A DNA stretch of 64,000 nt from Casuarius casuarius (lineage: Eukaryota; Chordata; Aves; Casuariiformes; Casuariidae): positions 564,331-628,330 of the forward strand of contig PTFA01000280.1 in the NCBI GenBank assembly GCA_003342895.1, read 5' to 3'. Shown here one piece after another: positions 1 through 10,400 of this stretch; positions within the stretch are counted from its first letter, which is position 1; each line of letters starts with the position of its first letter. The position numbers and the translations under genes were made by a program. The notes under the pieces are model-generated. The model saw nothing but the letters and a program-made list of their open reading frames with translations. It was not told the origin of the DNA and did not search any database.

Positions 1-270
1 CCCATTTCCAGTTTATATATAAGAATATTCTACCAGCAAAACAGAACACTTTGTTGCTATATTAAGCAGCATCATATTCTGCACTCAGTTTTCTGTACTG
101 ACCAAAGACAATCAGCTACAGAAACTAAGCCCCACTTATAAGGTCACTCTCATTCCAAAACATGGTGTTAAATAATGCAGGCCTTTCTTGTTACTTTTCC
201 TTCTCAGACTCCCCCCCCCACCCCAGCTCCCCCTAACTTGACATTAGCAAAGAAACTCCATTATACTCAC
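1..270 (-). other. CD59 intron after the signal-peptide exon (start)
   Basis: The sequence left of the GTGAGT donor is intronic on the minus strand and runs out of the window. No further coding exon is visible. It includes a C-rich run at about 211-229. Confidence 0.6.
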
Positions 271-334
271 CAGAACTACAGAAAGCAACCAGAACAATGC
301 AGACAGTTAACAGGATGCAATTCATCTTGACCAT
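271..334 (-). CDS. CD59: CD59-like signal-peptide exon (partial gene)
   Basis: First coding exon of a CD59-like gene, read leftwards; the exon begins at 343 after an acceptor (a T-rich stretch ending in CAG) and ends at 271 before a GTGAGT donor. The frame opens with ATG at 334 and a second ATG at 325. It reads MVKMNCILLTVCIVLVAFCS and ends in codon phase 1. This is a typical secretory signal peptide: a short basic start, a hydrophobic core and small residues before the cleavage site. CD59 is a GPI-anchored Ly6/uPAR-fold protein that blocks C9 assembly in the complement membrane attack complex. The cysteine-rich mature part lies left of the window and is not seen. The assignment rests on the signal peptide and on position, since CD59 is the neighbour of FBXO3 and LMO2 in other vertebrates. 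Another Ly6-family member cannot be excluded from this exon alone. Confidence 0.75.
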
Positions 335-343
335 GCTTCTTCC

Positions 344-2079
344 CTGATTGGAAAACATAAACAGACTTTAAATGTTTATTATATTTAAAATCTACATGAA
401 ACGAGCAAAATGCAAGGTGAGAAATAAAAGTCTCAAGATCTGATTCAGCATTTAACTGAAGTCATTGGCCATTTAACTGAAGTCATTGGCCAGGAAAACT
501 GCCGAGCTTGGAGCCTCCTGACAGGCTGTAGCTCAAGCAATCTTTCTTTCCTCTGATCATAGCATTCAACAGGTCTAGCTAATTCAAACAGCTCCCTTTC
601 ACAAATACATGTAATAAGAAGAGATCATTTAGGTCCTGAATGCCTCTTCTTTTAAAGTAATCCACCAGGAAATTTGCTTCTCTGGAGCCAGGCTGTACTC
701 CATACCTTGCTCTCACAGGTTTGTAAGAGATCTATTCGTACTACACAGGCATTTGCTCCTCCTCTCCCAAAATTCCTGCTAACGATGCCCCAAAATACAC
801 TGAAATGTTGAAATATGCAATAACTCATCATGTGAACTCAGTCATGGCTCAAGTTTTCCATAACTACTCTAATGTGTGGGAAGGATGGTGGGTTTTTTGG
901 TTTTTCTTTTTCTTTAAACATAGGAGCTCCAAAGCAGAGCTTGGAATTATTAGATACAGGCTCCTGCGCACAGAGTCTTCAAACAGGACTACCCACAATA
1001 ACATCTACTGCAAACTTTTCTGCAATCGCAGAAAACACGCTATTCAGATTAGGTATCAAACAGACACAGGAGTAAGAAGGGATAGGGACCGCACTTGTGT
1101 TTGTAGGACATTATCACGTGCATCTTCAAAAAAGAAGCGAGGCTGGAAGTCCCAGAGAACTAAAGGAATTTAGAGAAGCTTCACTTATGGTGACTTGGCC
1201 CTAGCTGAAGATTGCAACAAAACATTCACATCGTCGTTCTTGACTCTGTTGATGCTGCTTGAATCTTTTTCTATACGCAGTGAAGAATCTAGCACGGCAG
1301 ACCACAATCACTTTGGAAAAGAGTTTTTTCCTCCCAGAAGACTGTAGACTCGAAAACAGGGTTTCATAATAAAACAATACTGAAATACTTCTCAATCTGA
1401 AGTCTTGCCAACTCATACAAAACAAAGGAAAACCGCCAGAAATTAAAAATACATTTTTTTTAATCTTTATTGTCTACTCCTAAGCAGGAGAGGTGAAGAA
1501 ACTCAACATGCAAGACCAGATCTTTTTCTGGGAGGAACGACTTGGCAAGAAGTCTTCCAAGAGCCAACACCTTAAGGCTCTTCCCAGTATGATGCCAAAC
1601 TGCAGAAGTGCCATCAGCCTGATGATGAAGACAACGACCCCTGGGAACAGCAACAAGAATCTCCCTTGGAACCTGTCGCTCTTCCAGGAGCCCTCAGTAA
1701 TACACTGTTATCAGCAGCGTCCTGCAGAAAAGCAGTTTCGCCTTTGGCAAAACTAAGTCGAGGATAATATAAGGCAGATTAATAAAAGTCATCAGTGCTA
1801 GTACAGTTGGTTTGACAATAGTTACTCTACCAACGTATCTGTTTTGGCCAAAAGGAGTACTTTTTTTTCCCCCTGTGTTCCTGAACTACAAAAAGATGAA
1901 ACACCAGTAAAATTTTAGGTTTCTCCCTTTCTTTCTCTCACCCTCCCCATCACTTTCGTTCGCAGTCAGCAATCCACCGCATAGCTCAAGGGAAACTACA
2001 CCAGGACAAAGCACAGCAAACAAGCGTTTCCCAAGCCGCATCTTCCAAATTACTATTTTAACTGCAGTATCTGACCGGT
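344..2079 (-). other. CD59 first intron, no coding exon seen
   Basis: This stretch lies between the CpG-island promoter and the signal-peptide exon. Short open frames on both strands (for example 805-1173, 1493-1756) have low-complexity, family-free translations and look like chance. The only structure noted is the perfect tandem duplication at 450-491. Confidence 0.5.
450..491. repeat. 21-bp perfect tandem duplication
   Basis: A 21-bp unit beginning ATTTAACTGAAG occurs twice head to tail (450-470 and 471-491) without a mismatch. It lies just upstream of the CD59 signal-peptide exon, inside the presumed first intron. Confidence 0.9.
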
Positions 2080-3180
2080 CTCGGTAACACGGCGAGAGTT
2101 TATCGCACCGGTTGCAAGGCAAGTCGCAGGCGAGGGCAGAGGGGTTTCTCCGCAGTCCCAGGCGCGGCTCCCGCCTCCCCGGACGGTACCGCAGCAGGAG
2201 AGGGGGGAGCGGCACCGCGCTCCGCGCCGCTCCGCAGCCCGCGGCTGCCCCCGCTTGCCCGCGCCGCTCTCTGGGATGCTCCGCGGCGGGCACCGCCTGG
2301 CGGGGCGCCCCGGCTCCCCCCCCCCCGCTTCAGGGCGCTGCATTGCGCCCAGCCGCCGCCCGCCGGCCCCGAGGAAGGGGCAGCTCCGGGCTCGCCCCGC
2401 CGCAGGCCCCGCAGCGCACTGCGGCGCTGCCACCCCGCCGCAGGCCCCGCCGCGGTGACTCAGGCCGCGGACACCGCGGGGGCTTCAGCAGGTGTTAGCA
2501 CAGATTTCGCCCCTCCCACCCCCCAAATCCCGGGCGGGGGCAGGCGGCCGCCTCCCCCCGGCCCAGTCGCGCCCCGCCGCCGCCCGGATCCCCTCGCTGG
2601 CAGCGGCCATTTTCCCGCAGCAGGGGGACNNNNNNNNNNNNNNNNNNNNNNNNNNNNNNNNNNNNNNNNNNNNNNNNNNNNNNNNNNNNNNNNNNNNNNN
2701 NNNNNNNNNNNNNNNNNNNNNNNNNNNNNNNNNNNNNNNNNNNNNNNNNNNNNNNNNNNNNNNNNNNNNNNNNNNNNNNNNNNNNNNNNNNNNNNNNNNN
2801 NNNNNNNNNNNNNNNNNNNNNNNNNNNNNNNNNNNNNNNNNNNNNNNNNNNNNNNNNNNNNNNNNNNNNNNNNNNNNNNNNNNNNNNNNNNNNNNNNNNN
2901 NNNNNNNNNNNNNNNNNNNNNNNNNNNNNNNNNNNNNNNNNNNNNNNNNNNNNNNNNNNNNNNNNNNNNNNNNNNNNNNNNNNNNNNNNNNNNNNNNNNN
3001 GGCGCCTCCCGCGGCTGCTCCGCCCCGGGGCGGAGCGCGGCCCGGCCCCCCCGCAGGGCCCGGCGGCGGCGTCCGGAGAGGGAGCGCGGGTTCATTTTTC
3101 TTCCCGCAGCGCTGCTTAGACCTGAAGTCAACCGCAAATAATCCCCCAGCCAGGTTATGTTGCTGTGTTACAGCCGCTAA
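2080..3180 (-). promoter_or_regulatory. CpG island, presumed CD59 promoter
   Basis: A sharp rise in GC and CpG content in otherwise AT-rich DNA, with runs of CCGC and GGCG and several GC boxes. It is interrupted by an assembly gap. Its place upstream of the CD59-like exon on the minus strand suggests that it is the CD59 promoter and first non-coding exon, but I could not fix a start site or the donor of that exon. The many long open frames here on both strands follow from the GC bias and the gap. Confidence 0.6.
2630..3000. other. Assembly gap (371 N)
   Basis: A run of 371 undetermined bases inside the CpG island. GC-rich promoter DNA is a common place for sequencing drop-out, so the missing bases probably include part of the presumed CD59 core promoter or first exon. 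Confidence 0.99.
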
Positions 3181-4651
3181 GNCGGTCATCTCCCCCCGCG
3201 ATAGTACAAATGTTAAAGAACAAGACTGATTTATGGCTTGGTCAGAGGCAAAAATCTGAAAAGCAAAAGCATATAAGAGTCAAGTAAATAAAAAGCTTGT
3301 GTGTTACTGTGTGAGAGTCATATTTTATGAGAATCCACCAAAACTAAGTCTTTATTTTAAAAATGATATATATTAATTCAGTTAGAAACCTTTCCACTGA
3401 GGAACTTGAAACAAGGAACATAAATGTTCAGTTATGGTTAAAGTTGCCTCTGCTGCCTCTCCCCAAAGTCTTTAGCATTGTAAGTGCTATTTCCACACCT
3501 CAGTCTTAAGTTTCTACTTTACATTCTTCCTACAGATGATGAAAAATTAAACAATAACAGGAGTAAACCTGGCACTACAACAACTTAAACAATGTGGGGT
3601 TTTTTTTGGTAAGTGCTCGTGATAGGCAAGCAGCAAAGGTTTAAGAAGCTGTTATCTGCAGTAGCACAAGCTAGCACACCACTTGTTTGCGTTCTTCTGT
3701 AATGCAGTCATAGCGAGGAAGTGGTAGCTGAAGGTCCTTTCTGTTAAAACTACTGCATCAGAACCCCTCAAAAGCTTCTGCAAAGACTATACAAATAGAT
3801 TGCCAGTGTAGGCTTTCCCCCCCAACACACAAGGTCCTGCTTAATTTAGTATTTACAAGGGATGAGCTAACTTTTAACTATATGTTGAATTTACAGATGT
3901 TCAACTCCTTTGGCGTGAGAAGTCCTACTAAAAAGTCAACATCAGACGCTTAGAACATCAGTCAGAAGAAACCAGGCTAGATCTGAACGATGGCCACTGA
4001 AAGGGCAGTGTGTTTATTACACAGATCATACAGTAGGTAGAGGAAGCTTTTAGCTGTTTGATACATTGTATTGGCATCTACCAATACACCTACTCAAGAC
4101 CCGCTTGCTGCATCAGCAAGTGCTGCCTTCTTCAGCGTAATCTTGACAGTCAGTTCTCTCTTTCCTAGTGACAATTTCTACAGCCCAGCAGTGCTGGCAT
4201 ATGTAACTGATGCCTTCTTTTCCTCAGTGGCCTCAACTGCATCACTTTTCATACCACTTGGACATAAGCTTCAGAGTTTCAGGTGGGAGGAACCATTGGC
4301 ATGAGCCTTATTTCAGATGCAAATGATGGCAAGTTGCAGCATTTGCAGGAACACTGCATCTGACAGCTTTAGGCAATGTACCACTGTACTAAAAGCAGCC
4401 TGAAGCAAAGGAAGAACCTTTTCCCTGTTACAAATACAGATGTCTGCTTCAAAATCTGTAACAGCTGTTCCCCCAATCTGGTTACCTTTTCACTTCATAC
4501 ACGTGCAGTTAGCAGGAGCACTCTGACTGCTGGTTGTGCTTGGATCAGAAGCCACAAGCCTTTGCATTAGAGTGCTGAGAAGCTGATGGGATAGTATTGC
4601 CCTCCATTGTGCCTTATTCCAACAATAGGCAATAATTATATTTCACCTTTA
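3181..4651. other. Intergenic DNA between CD59 promoter and LTR
   Basis: AT-rich sequence with no gene recognised. The open frame at 4071-4304 has no family resemblance I can name and no codon signature. Confidence 0.5.
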
Positions 4652-4656
4652 ACAAC

Positions 4657-5568
4657 TGTCCCAATCCAATATCGGGAGGGTTTCGTTACAATCCCAAGGA
4701 CGAGATTAAGACGCTAAAACCGGTCAAATATTGTACAACCTTTTAACTTCATTTTCCACGAAGTGGGGAGAAAAGGCAGGGCAGGGAAGGCAAAGGGAAG
4801 AGGGGAACAAGGGTAAGGGGAAAAGANAGAGAAAGTTGGAAAAGGAGAGAAGAAGCTAGCTACCACCACTCCGAGNCCAGTGATGTTCTGCTGACTCCGT
4901 TCGAATTACAGCTCAAGCTGGGTGCCTCCAACGAGGGACCCCAAACAAAGAAATCCCTGGGCAATTACAGCTTTTTCAAATTAAGTTTCCCACCCCTCAC
5001 GCGGTAGTTCAGACTAATAGTAATATTTAGGTCTGGGGTCTCCTGCTCCTTATTGGGTCTCATCACTGTCCCTAGGCAGGCCGTTTACTGTTGCCATTTC
5101 TGCTGACAGCTGTCTTCATTCCAGGGTCCAGCCATNGTCTCTCAAGGTCCTGACAAAGAGGTGGTAATTCCAGCAACTAACACTGTTTCAGCAGTGCACA
5201 GGAATGCAAACTGCTGGTAACTCCCTTATCATTCCCGCCTGCACCAGCTCTGGGGCCCTTTCTCACTGAACTAGGGAGTGTGGCCTAAGGCTTCAGCAAA
5301 TTTAGCTACTCATGCTAAGCAAGTTTTATAGAAGTTGTGCTAAGCGGCAATAATTTACAGTCCAGGTCCCAAAGTCTCTGCCCGATCGTGGTCTGGTTCA
5401 GTGCAGGCTCGGTGTGTCCTGGGTGGCCGCAGGGAGACCATTTCGGGGGTCGCAGCAGCTCAGTCCTGTTTCTGCTGGGGACAGATGGCTTGTTTGGGGT
5501 TATGGTTTGCTTGCACCTTATGTACCAAGAAATGTTTAAGGCAAAAGTTCACTCATCTGTCCGCTACA
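4657..5568 (-). mobile_element. Solo retroviral LTR, 912 bp, with 5-bp target duplication
   Basis: On the plus strand the element starts TGTCCCAATCC and ends CCGCTACA, the TG...CA ends of an LTR. It is flanked on both sides by ACAAC (4652-4656 and 5569-5573), a perfect 5-bp target-site duplication. Read on the minus strand it begins TGTAGCGGACAG, carries a TATAAAA box at 5324-5330, and has a pyrimidine-rich stretch and a CpG-bearing 3' part. That TATA position suggests the element is oriented minus. No gag, pol or env frames lie nearby, so it is a solo LTR left by recombination between the two LTRs of a provirus. A 5-bp duplication fits class III (ERVL-like) avian elements, but other classes are possible. 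Confidence 0.8.
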
Positions 5569-5573
5569 ACAAC

Positions 5574-6359
5574 TCAAGGGCAAACCACTTCCTGAGAGGA
5601 GTAAAAATCAACACCATCTATGTTTCAGTGAAATCAACAACCAGAAGTGTTTCTGTAGATTCTTACAGCCTTAAGCTGTTATCACTTAACTAGAACATTC
5701 AGATCCTGCTGAAGCATGAGAGCAAGCCTCTTGCTATGACAGTTATCAAAAAAAAAAAAAAAGCACCCACAAACAGACCTATAGCATTGGAAGAGTTTTT
5801 AGTTTCCAGNAAACGCTGGCTTCCAAGCCCTTGTTCACTGATCCTTTTAACACTTAAGTTTTCTGTTAAGAATAGGCAGCAAGCCACAAACATCAAACAC
5901 AAACAAGTTTTCCCTCCAGTTAATACAGAGAAGTCCTCAAAATGAAAACATTTAAAACTATTTCAATAAGTCACACTGCTACTCAGGCTTCTGTGAAGGG
6001 CGCACTTTTTTTTTTTAAACACTTCTCTAGATGTTTCACCTATATGACTGTTGCAGGGGTAATATTCAACACCTATTTTTCTACCTCATACCACCTTGGA
6101 AGATCCAACTGATGTGTGGCACTAGAGAAATATGAGCACATGGAGAATCTAGTGTTATGTCTTGTAAAACAATCCAGATTTTCCATAGTATCTGTAGCTA
6201 GCCAGTAACAGAAGGATTCTGTTGAAACAACAATATACTGGTTTCCCTCAGAGAAACTACTGAATCCTGGATGTCAAAAAGAGTAATCTACTACCATGCT
6301 GCTGGTCACACAGTCAGTTTTTTCTAAAGTCTTGGCAGGAAGAGTCCCAAGTAGCACTT
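5574..6359. other. Intergenic DNA downstream of FBXO3
   Basis: No gene seen. There are A-rich and T-rich runs at about 5747-5762 and 6006-6019. The open frame at 5337-5693 starts inside the LTR and is not a gene. Confidence 0.5.
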
Positions 6360-7333
6360 TAGAGCAAAGGAGGCAGTTAAGTGTTTATTGATGACAATGG
6401 AAAAAAAAATAAGAGTGATAAAGCAAACAGATACTTCTTTATATTTAAAGTTTCTAGTCATCTGATGTTCTATCAAGCTCCATTTTTTTTGATTCAGACA
6501 TAGTTACAAAAATCCAAAGAGGATTCAGGGAAACATGATACTTCAACATAAATTTGTCACCTATGACAAAGTCTGAACAGCGAACATCATATAAAGAAAA
6601 AACTCAAAACATATGTACAAATTCATACTTTGTAGTCATGGAGAAATTTCTTTGTTACTGAGTGGCAGATTATTCATGTACACTACATTCCAAAAGCCAT
6701 TATCCAATCAGAGTCATTTAGCATAAAATTAAGCTGAAAGACAGATTGTCTAAAAATAAGGCCAGTTTCATCCCAAATGTATGCATTTGATGACCAGAAT
6801 TTTCTGGTACTTTCAGGTTAATAAAAATGCATAAGAGCACCTGATCCAACCCAACTGGGCAACTTATACCAAACTGCAAGACTCATTCCTAGCAGAAGTT
6901 ATCAACAGTAGAAACCCATGAGAAAGGACAATAGTATACACCTTTTCCACAGTCTTGTTGATTGCTAATTTTTAAATGCTTGTATAAAAACAAATCCCCA
7001 CACCATATTTGTAATATGATTATAAATAGGCAGTAGTTTAAAAATGTAAGATATGATTACCTCAGGCTATTGAGCTGTTTTGCACTTTGGAAAAAAGTGA
7101 ACAAAGCTCAAACATCTTTCTCTTCCTCTCTGCCTCCCCCCAATTCCAAACCATGGGGAAAAAAAAAAGTTATACTCTGATGAATATTAGAACTGGCACC
7201 AACATTCATGCTAGTTGCCCTGATGTGCAACAGAAAGTTCATTTACAATAGTCAGAAATATTCTTATGCACTAGCCCCAAAGAGTTCAGCTTCTGCAACC
7301 AACAGTTTGTTCCATTTTGAAAAAAAAATCCCA
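6360..7333 (-). other. Presumed FBXO3 3' untranslated region
   Basis: Sequence between the FBXO3 stop codon and the candidate AATAAA. It is AT-rich without coding frames. The extent is inferred from the hexamer alone. Confidence 0.45.
6384..6389 (-). terminator. Candidate FBXO3 polyadenylation signal
   Basis: TTTATT on the plus strand reads AATAAA on the minus strand, about 945 nt after the FBXO3 stop codon. It is the first canonical hexamer I noticed downstream of the stop. Use of this site is inferred and other variant signals could be used. Confidence 0.45.
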
Positions 7334-7459
7334 TCAGGTATGACGTGGGCAGCGACCAGAAGGTGCAGGAATGTCCAACACTCTACGCCTGTCTTCATAT
7401 TCGTCGGTGTCTGTGGAATCTTCATCTTCATCCACTGCATATTCATTATGATTTGTTTC
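7334..7459 (-). CDS. FBXO3: FBXO3 last coding exon (acidic tail and stop)
   Basis: Encodes 41 residues and TGA (7336-7334). The acidic stretch VDEDEDSTDTDEYED is followed by basic RRR and a short end RCPRHT. The acceptor ATTAG precedes GAA. The human tail has a longer Glu/Asp run but also ends in a basic, cysteine-containing segment. Confidence 0.9.
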   Translation of the reverse strand, partial: ETNHNEYAVDEDEDSTDTDEYEDRRRVLDIPAPSGRCPRHT

Positions 7460-10400
7460 CTAATACAAGACATCCATATTTAATTAAAATCTTGTAGCTC
7501 AGACACTTGTAAGAAAGCATTAACAATGCAACAAAAAACTTTCAAGTCCATATTACCACAGTTATCTGAAGTAGACATACTGTAATTATCAATGTATTCA
7601 AAAAAAAGCGGTTCTATACAATCACAAATCTTACTTTGCAACAGAGAATTTTGCCAAACTATTTGACCTTTAACACAAAAGATATCTATTTGCCTTAATC
7701 ATTTCATATATACAACTACGTAAAGCCACAATTCAGTACCTTAGTCATTCTGGTTTGCCTGTTGGCTTGTGTAGACTTTTAACATAAGTAGTTTAAAAAA
7801 TAGAGTCATTACTAGCTTTAAAACCAGAGGTAGAGCAACAAGAGAGAAAAGGCACTGATTTTTACAGTCAACTGAATGGGAGAGGTGACAATTCACAAAC
7901 ATAAGCGAGAGCTAAAGGTGACATTTTCTGTTACAAGCACGACCTCTGCTGGCACTTATTGTTATAGTTAATAGTAATGAGTTTCTCAAATCCCTTGGAA
8001 AACATGTAAAAACAGTGTAGACGCCCATCTCTGAGAAAAGACTCAGTACTCTCAAAAAAAAAGCCAAAATAAAGTTTAAGTTTTATCTGAATTAGTCATT
8101 AAATAAAAGCTATGCTAATAATAAAGCAAGTAAGTATTCTTCTTCAAATGTGCAAAACCCCAAAATACTTAGATTTACCAGCAATTTCCAAACTAAGCTT
8201 ACATAATAATTAACAGTAAGCTAAATATATCGTTGTTTTGCTAAGTAGCTAAGTGACTTCATGAAATGCACTTTCAGTGAGGACTAGTAAAACATCAGAA
8301 AGACTGCTACCATTTTTAAATGGTTAATCAAAAATCTTCCAAGAAAGCAGATTCTGTTTTAGCCCAAATAGTGTCTCTAGTGCAGTCATACCAAGACAGA
8401 GTATTTAAGAGAACCATGAAATCCAATGGGCTAATACAATGCCATGTTGCTAGCAACAAATTAAAAAGATATGACAGCTCCTTAAAAAGGAAAAGGAAAA
8501 CAAGTAAACAACAGTGCTGTAGTCTGCATAAACCTCTGAAATATACCCTGAACATACACCCTGTATATATTTGTGCACCCTGAGGGGTGCTTGTGTTTAG
8601 ACACATGACAACAAAATGGTTGTGTTCTACCTCTCTGTAACCAACAGGGCCACTGATCTCACTCATGGCACCAAACTTGAGCTTGATACCAGGCAAAGGT
8701 AAGGACTCAAGGAGGAAGGCCTACAGACATTTATGGCTTTCTATGAAAGCTGGGATCTTTAATTAAATTGGTAAGCATTACATATCAAAGCAATAAGGAT
8801 ACATGACTTTANTAAAGTACAAACTGCCTACAGACACTACTGCAGTCAAGTTTCCAGACTGACCTATGCTTGATTGCAGTATGTTTTGTATGGACAAATA
8901 CTGTTCAGTACTGTAAATTTTACACCAGAAGTGTTTTCTTGCCTGTAAACACTCCAGAAGCTGAGAAGAATTAATATAATCGGAAACTGTCAAAATCCAA
9001 GATTAAGTGATACTTTTAGATTTTTTCCTTTCTGAGAAGTGGATCTGAAAAAAGAATGACTTTCTAGAAAATGCTGGATTGTTGATATTAAAACAGACAA
9101 ATTCCAAAACTGAAAAAGTGTCATGACACTGAAGTTTGACACACACTGTCCTATTAAAATTAACACAAGTGTTCTCTGCAAACATGAGCTTAGAAGTCTA
9201 GTATAAGAACAACTGCATCTTCACTTACCATCCGTGCTGTCGACACCTTGAATGTTGGACATACCATATGAAATCTGGGAATTGTAACATTAAAGAATTT
9301 GTCCTTGTAGTAGAGGCAATGAAAGGTGTAATATCCTTCCATATATCCAGAAGTTGTGGAAAATGTAGTACAGCTGGTGTATTCATAGACTCTCCCTGGA
9401 CTGATTATTGGGAACTCCCCTGTTGGTAAAGCATTAACTCAAAACAGTAAAGACTGAAGTGGAACTACGGTTTAGTATTTTGCTAGAGCACTTGCACTCT
9501 ACAAGATTCAGGTAGATCATTTTATAGTCCAGCGGACACATAAGTAATTCTCAGTAACTACTGACTAAAAAAAAACAAAACTGAAGTAAGGTCAACTACC
9601 AGAATGTTCAGACTTTCCTTGCAAAGCAACTTTAAAAACAAAACAGATACTTATTTCTTCCTTTCAAGCAACAAAACGGATGTTGATACAAAACATACAA
9701 GTACTACCCTCTGTCACTGTGAGGAAGGCTAATAACATAATCTTTATAACATGTACATTAAACACGGAAACACTCTCCATCAAATTCGTAAAAGAAATCT
9801 TACTGTTGTACCTACCAACTACTCCAGGACCCTGAACTTCTTCTACGTCACCTTTGGCATTTGTTATTCTCCAGTACCGACTGTCCAGCTGACAAGCCTT
9901 CTCAGGAAGAGCATCTTTGGACATTTCAATTCTAGAAGCCAAACAGCATACTTTACATGTATGGAAGTGGTTACATAACCATTAAGAAACACTTTAGTAT
10001 CTTCAGGGTACCTCTCCGAAAGTAGCCTGGACAAAAAAAGCTAAGGTAAAGCACACCAAATCAGTTAGCAGGATCCACCTCCATGTCTCTGCTTCCTTAT
10101 TGTTATTTATCCTTTTCTAAGTCTAAGCTACCTGTAACTTCTTTCCCCCACCCCATCACCATACTTTACAAATTACCAACGTGATCAGTACTTTACATAT
10201 CTGACTAGGTATGATTTAATAATTTTTTAATAGAAGTACTGTACGCTATGCACATTCAAATGTGGCATCTAGACATATTCATTTTAGTACATCTATGAAT
10301 GCTGTTTGTAAATTTGCAACAACTGGCGACTTAAGCATTACATAGGTCTTTCCCATGTTATGAAAGTGTTAACTCAGCTGTTATTCTTACCTGATTCTGT

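Noticed and set aside
2112..3229. Open frames across the first CpG island
   Set aside because: They run through 371 undetermined bases and are GC-rich low-complexity translations.
5337..5693. 118-codon plus-strand frame
   Set aside because: It lies mostly inside the solo LTR, on the strand opposite to the LTR orientation, and has no viral protein features.
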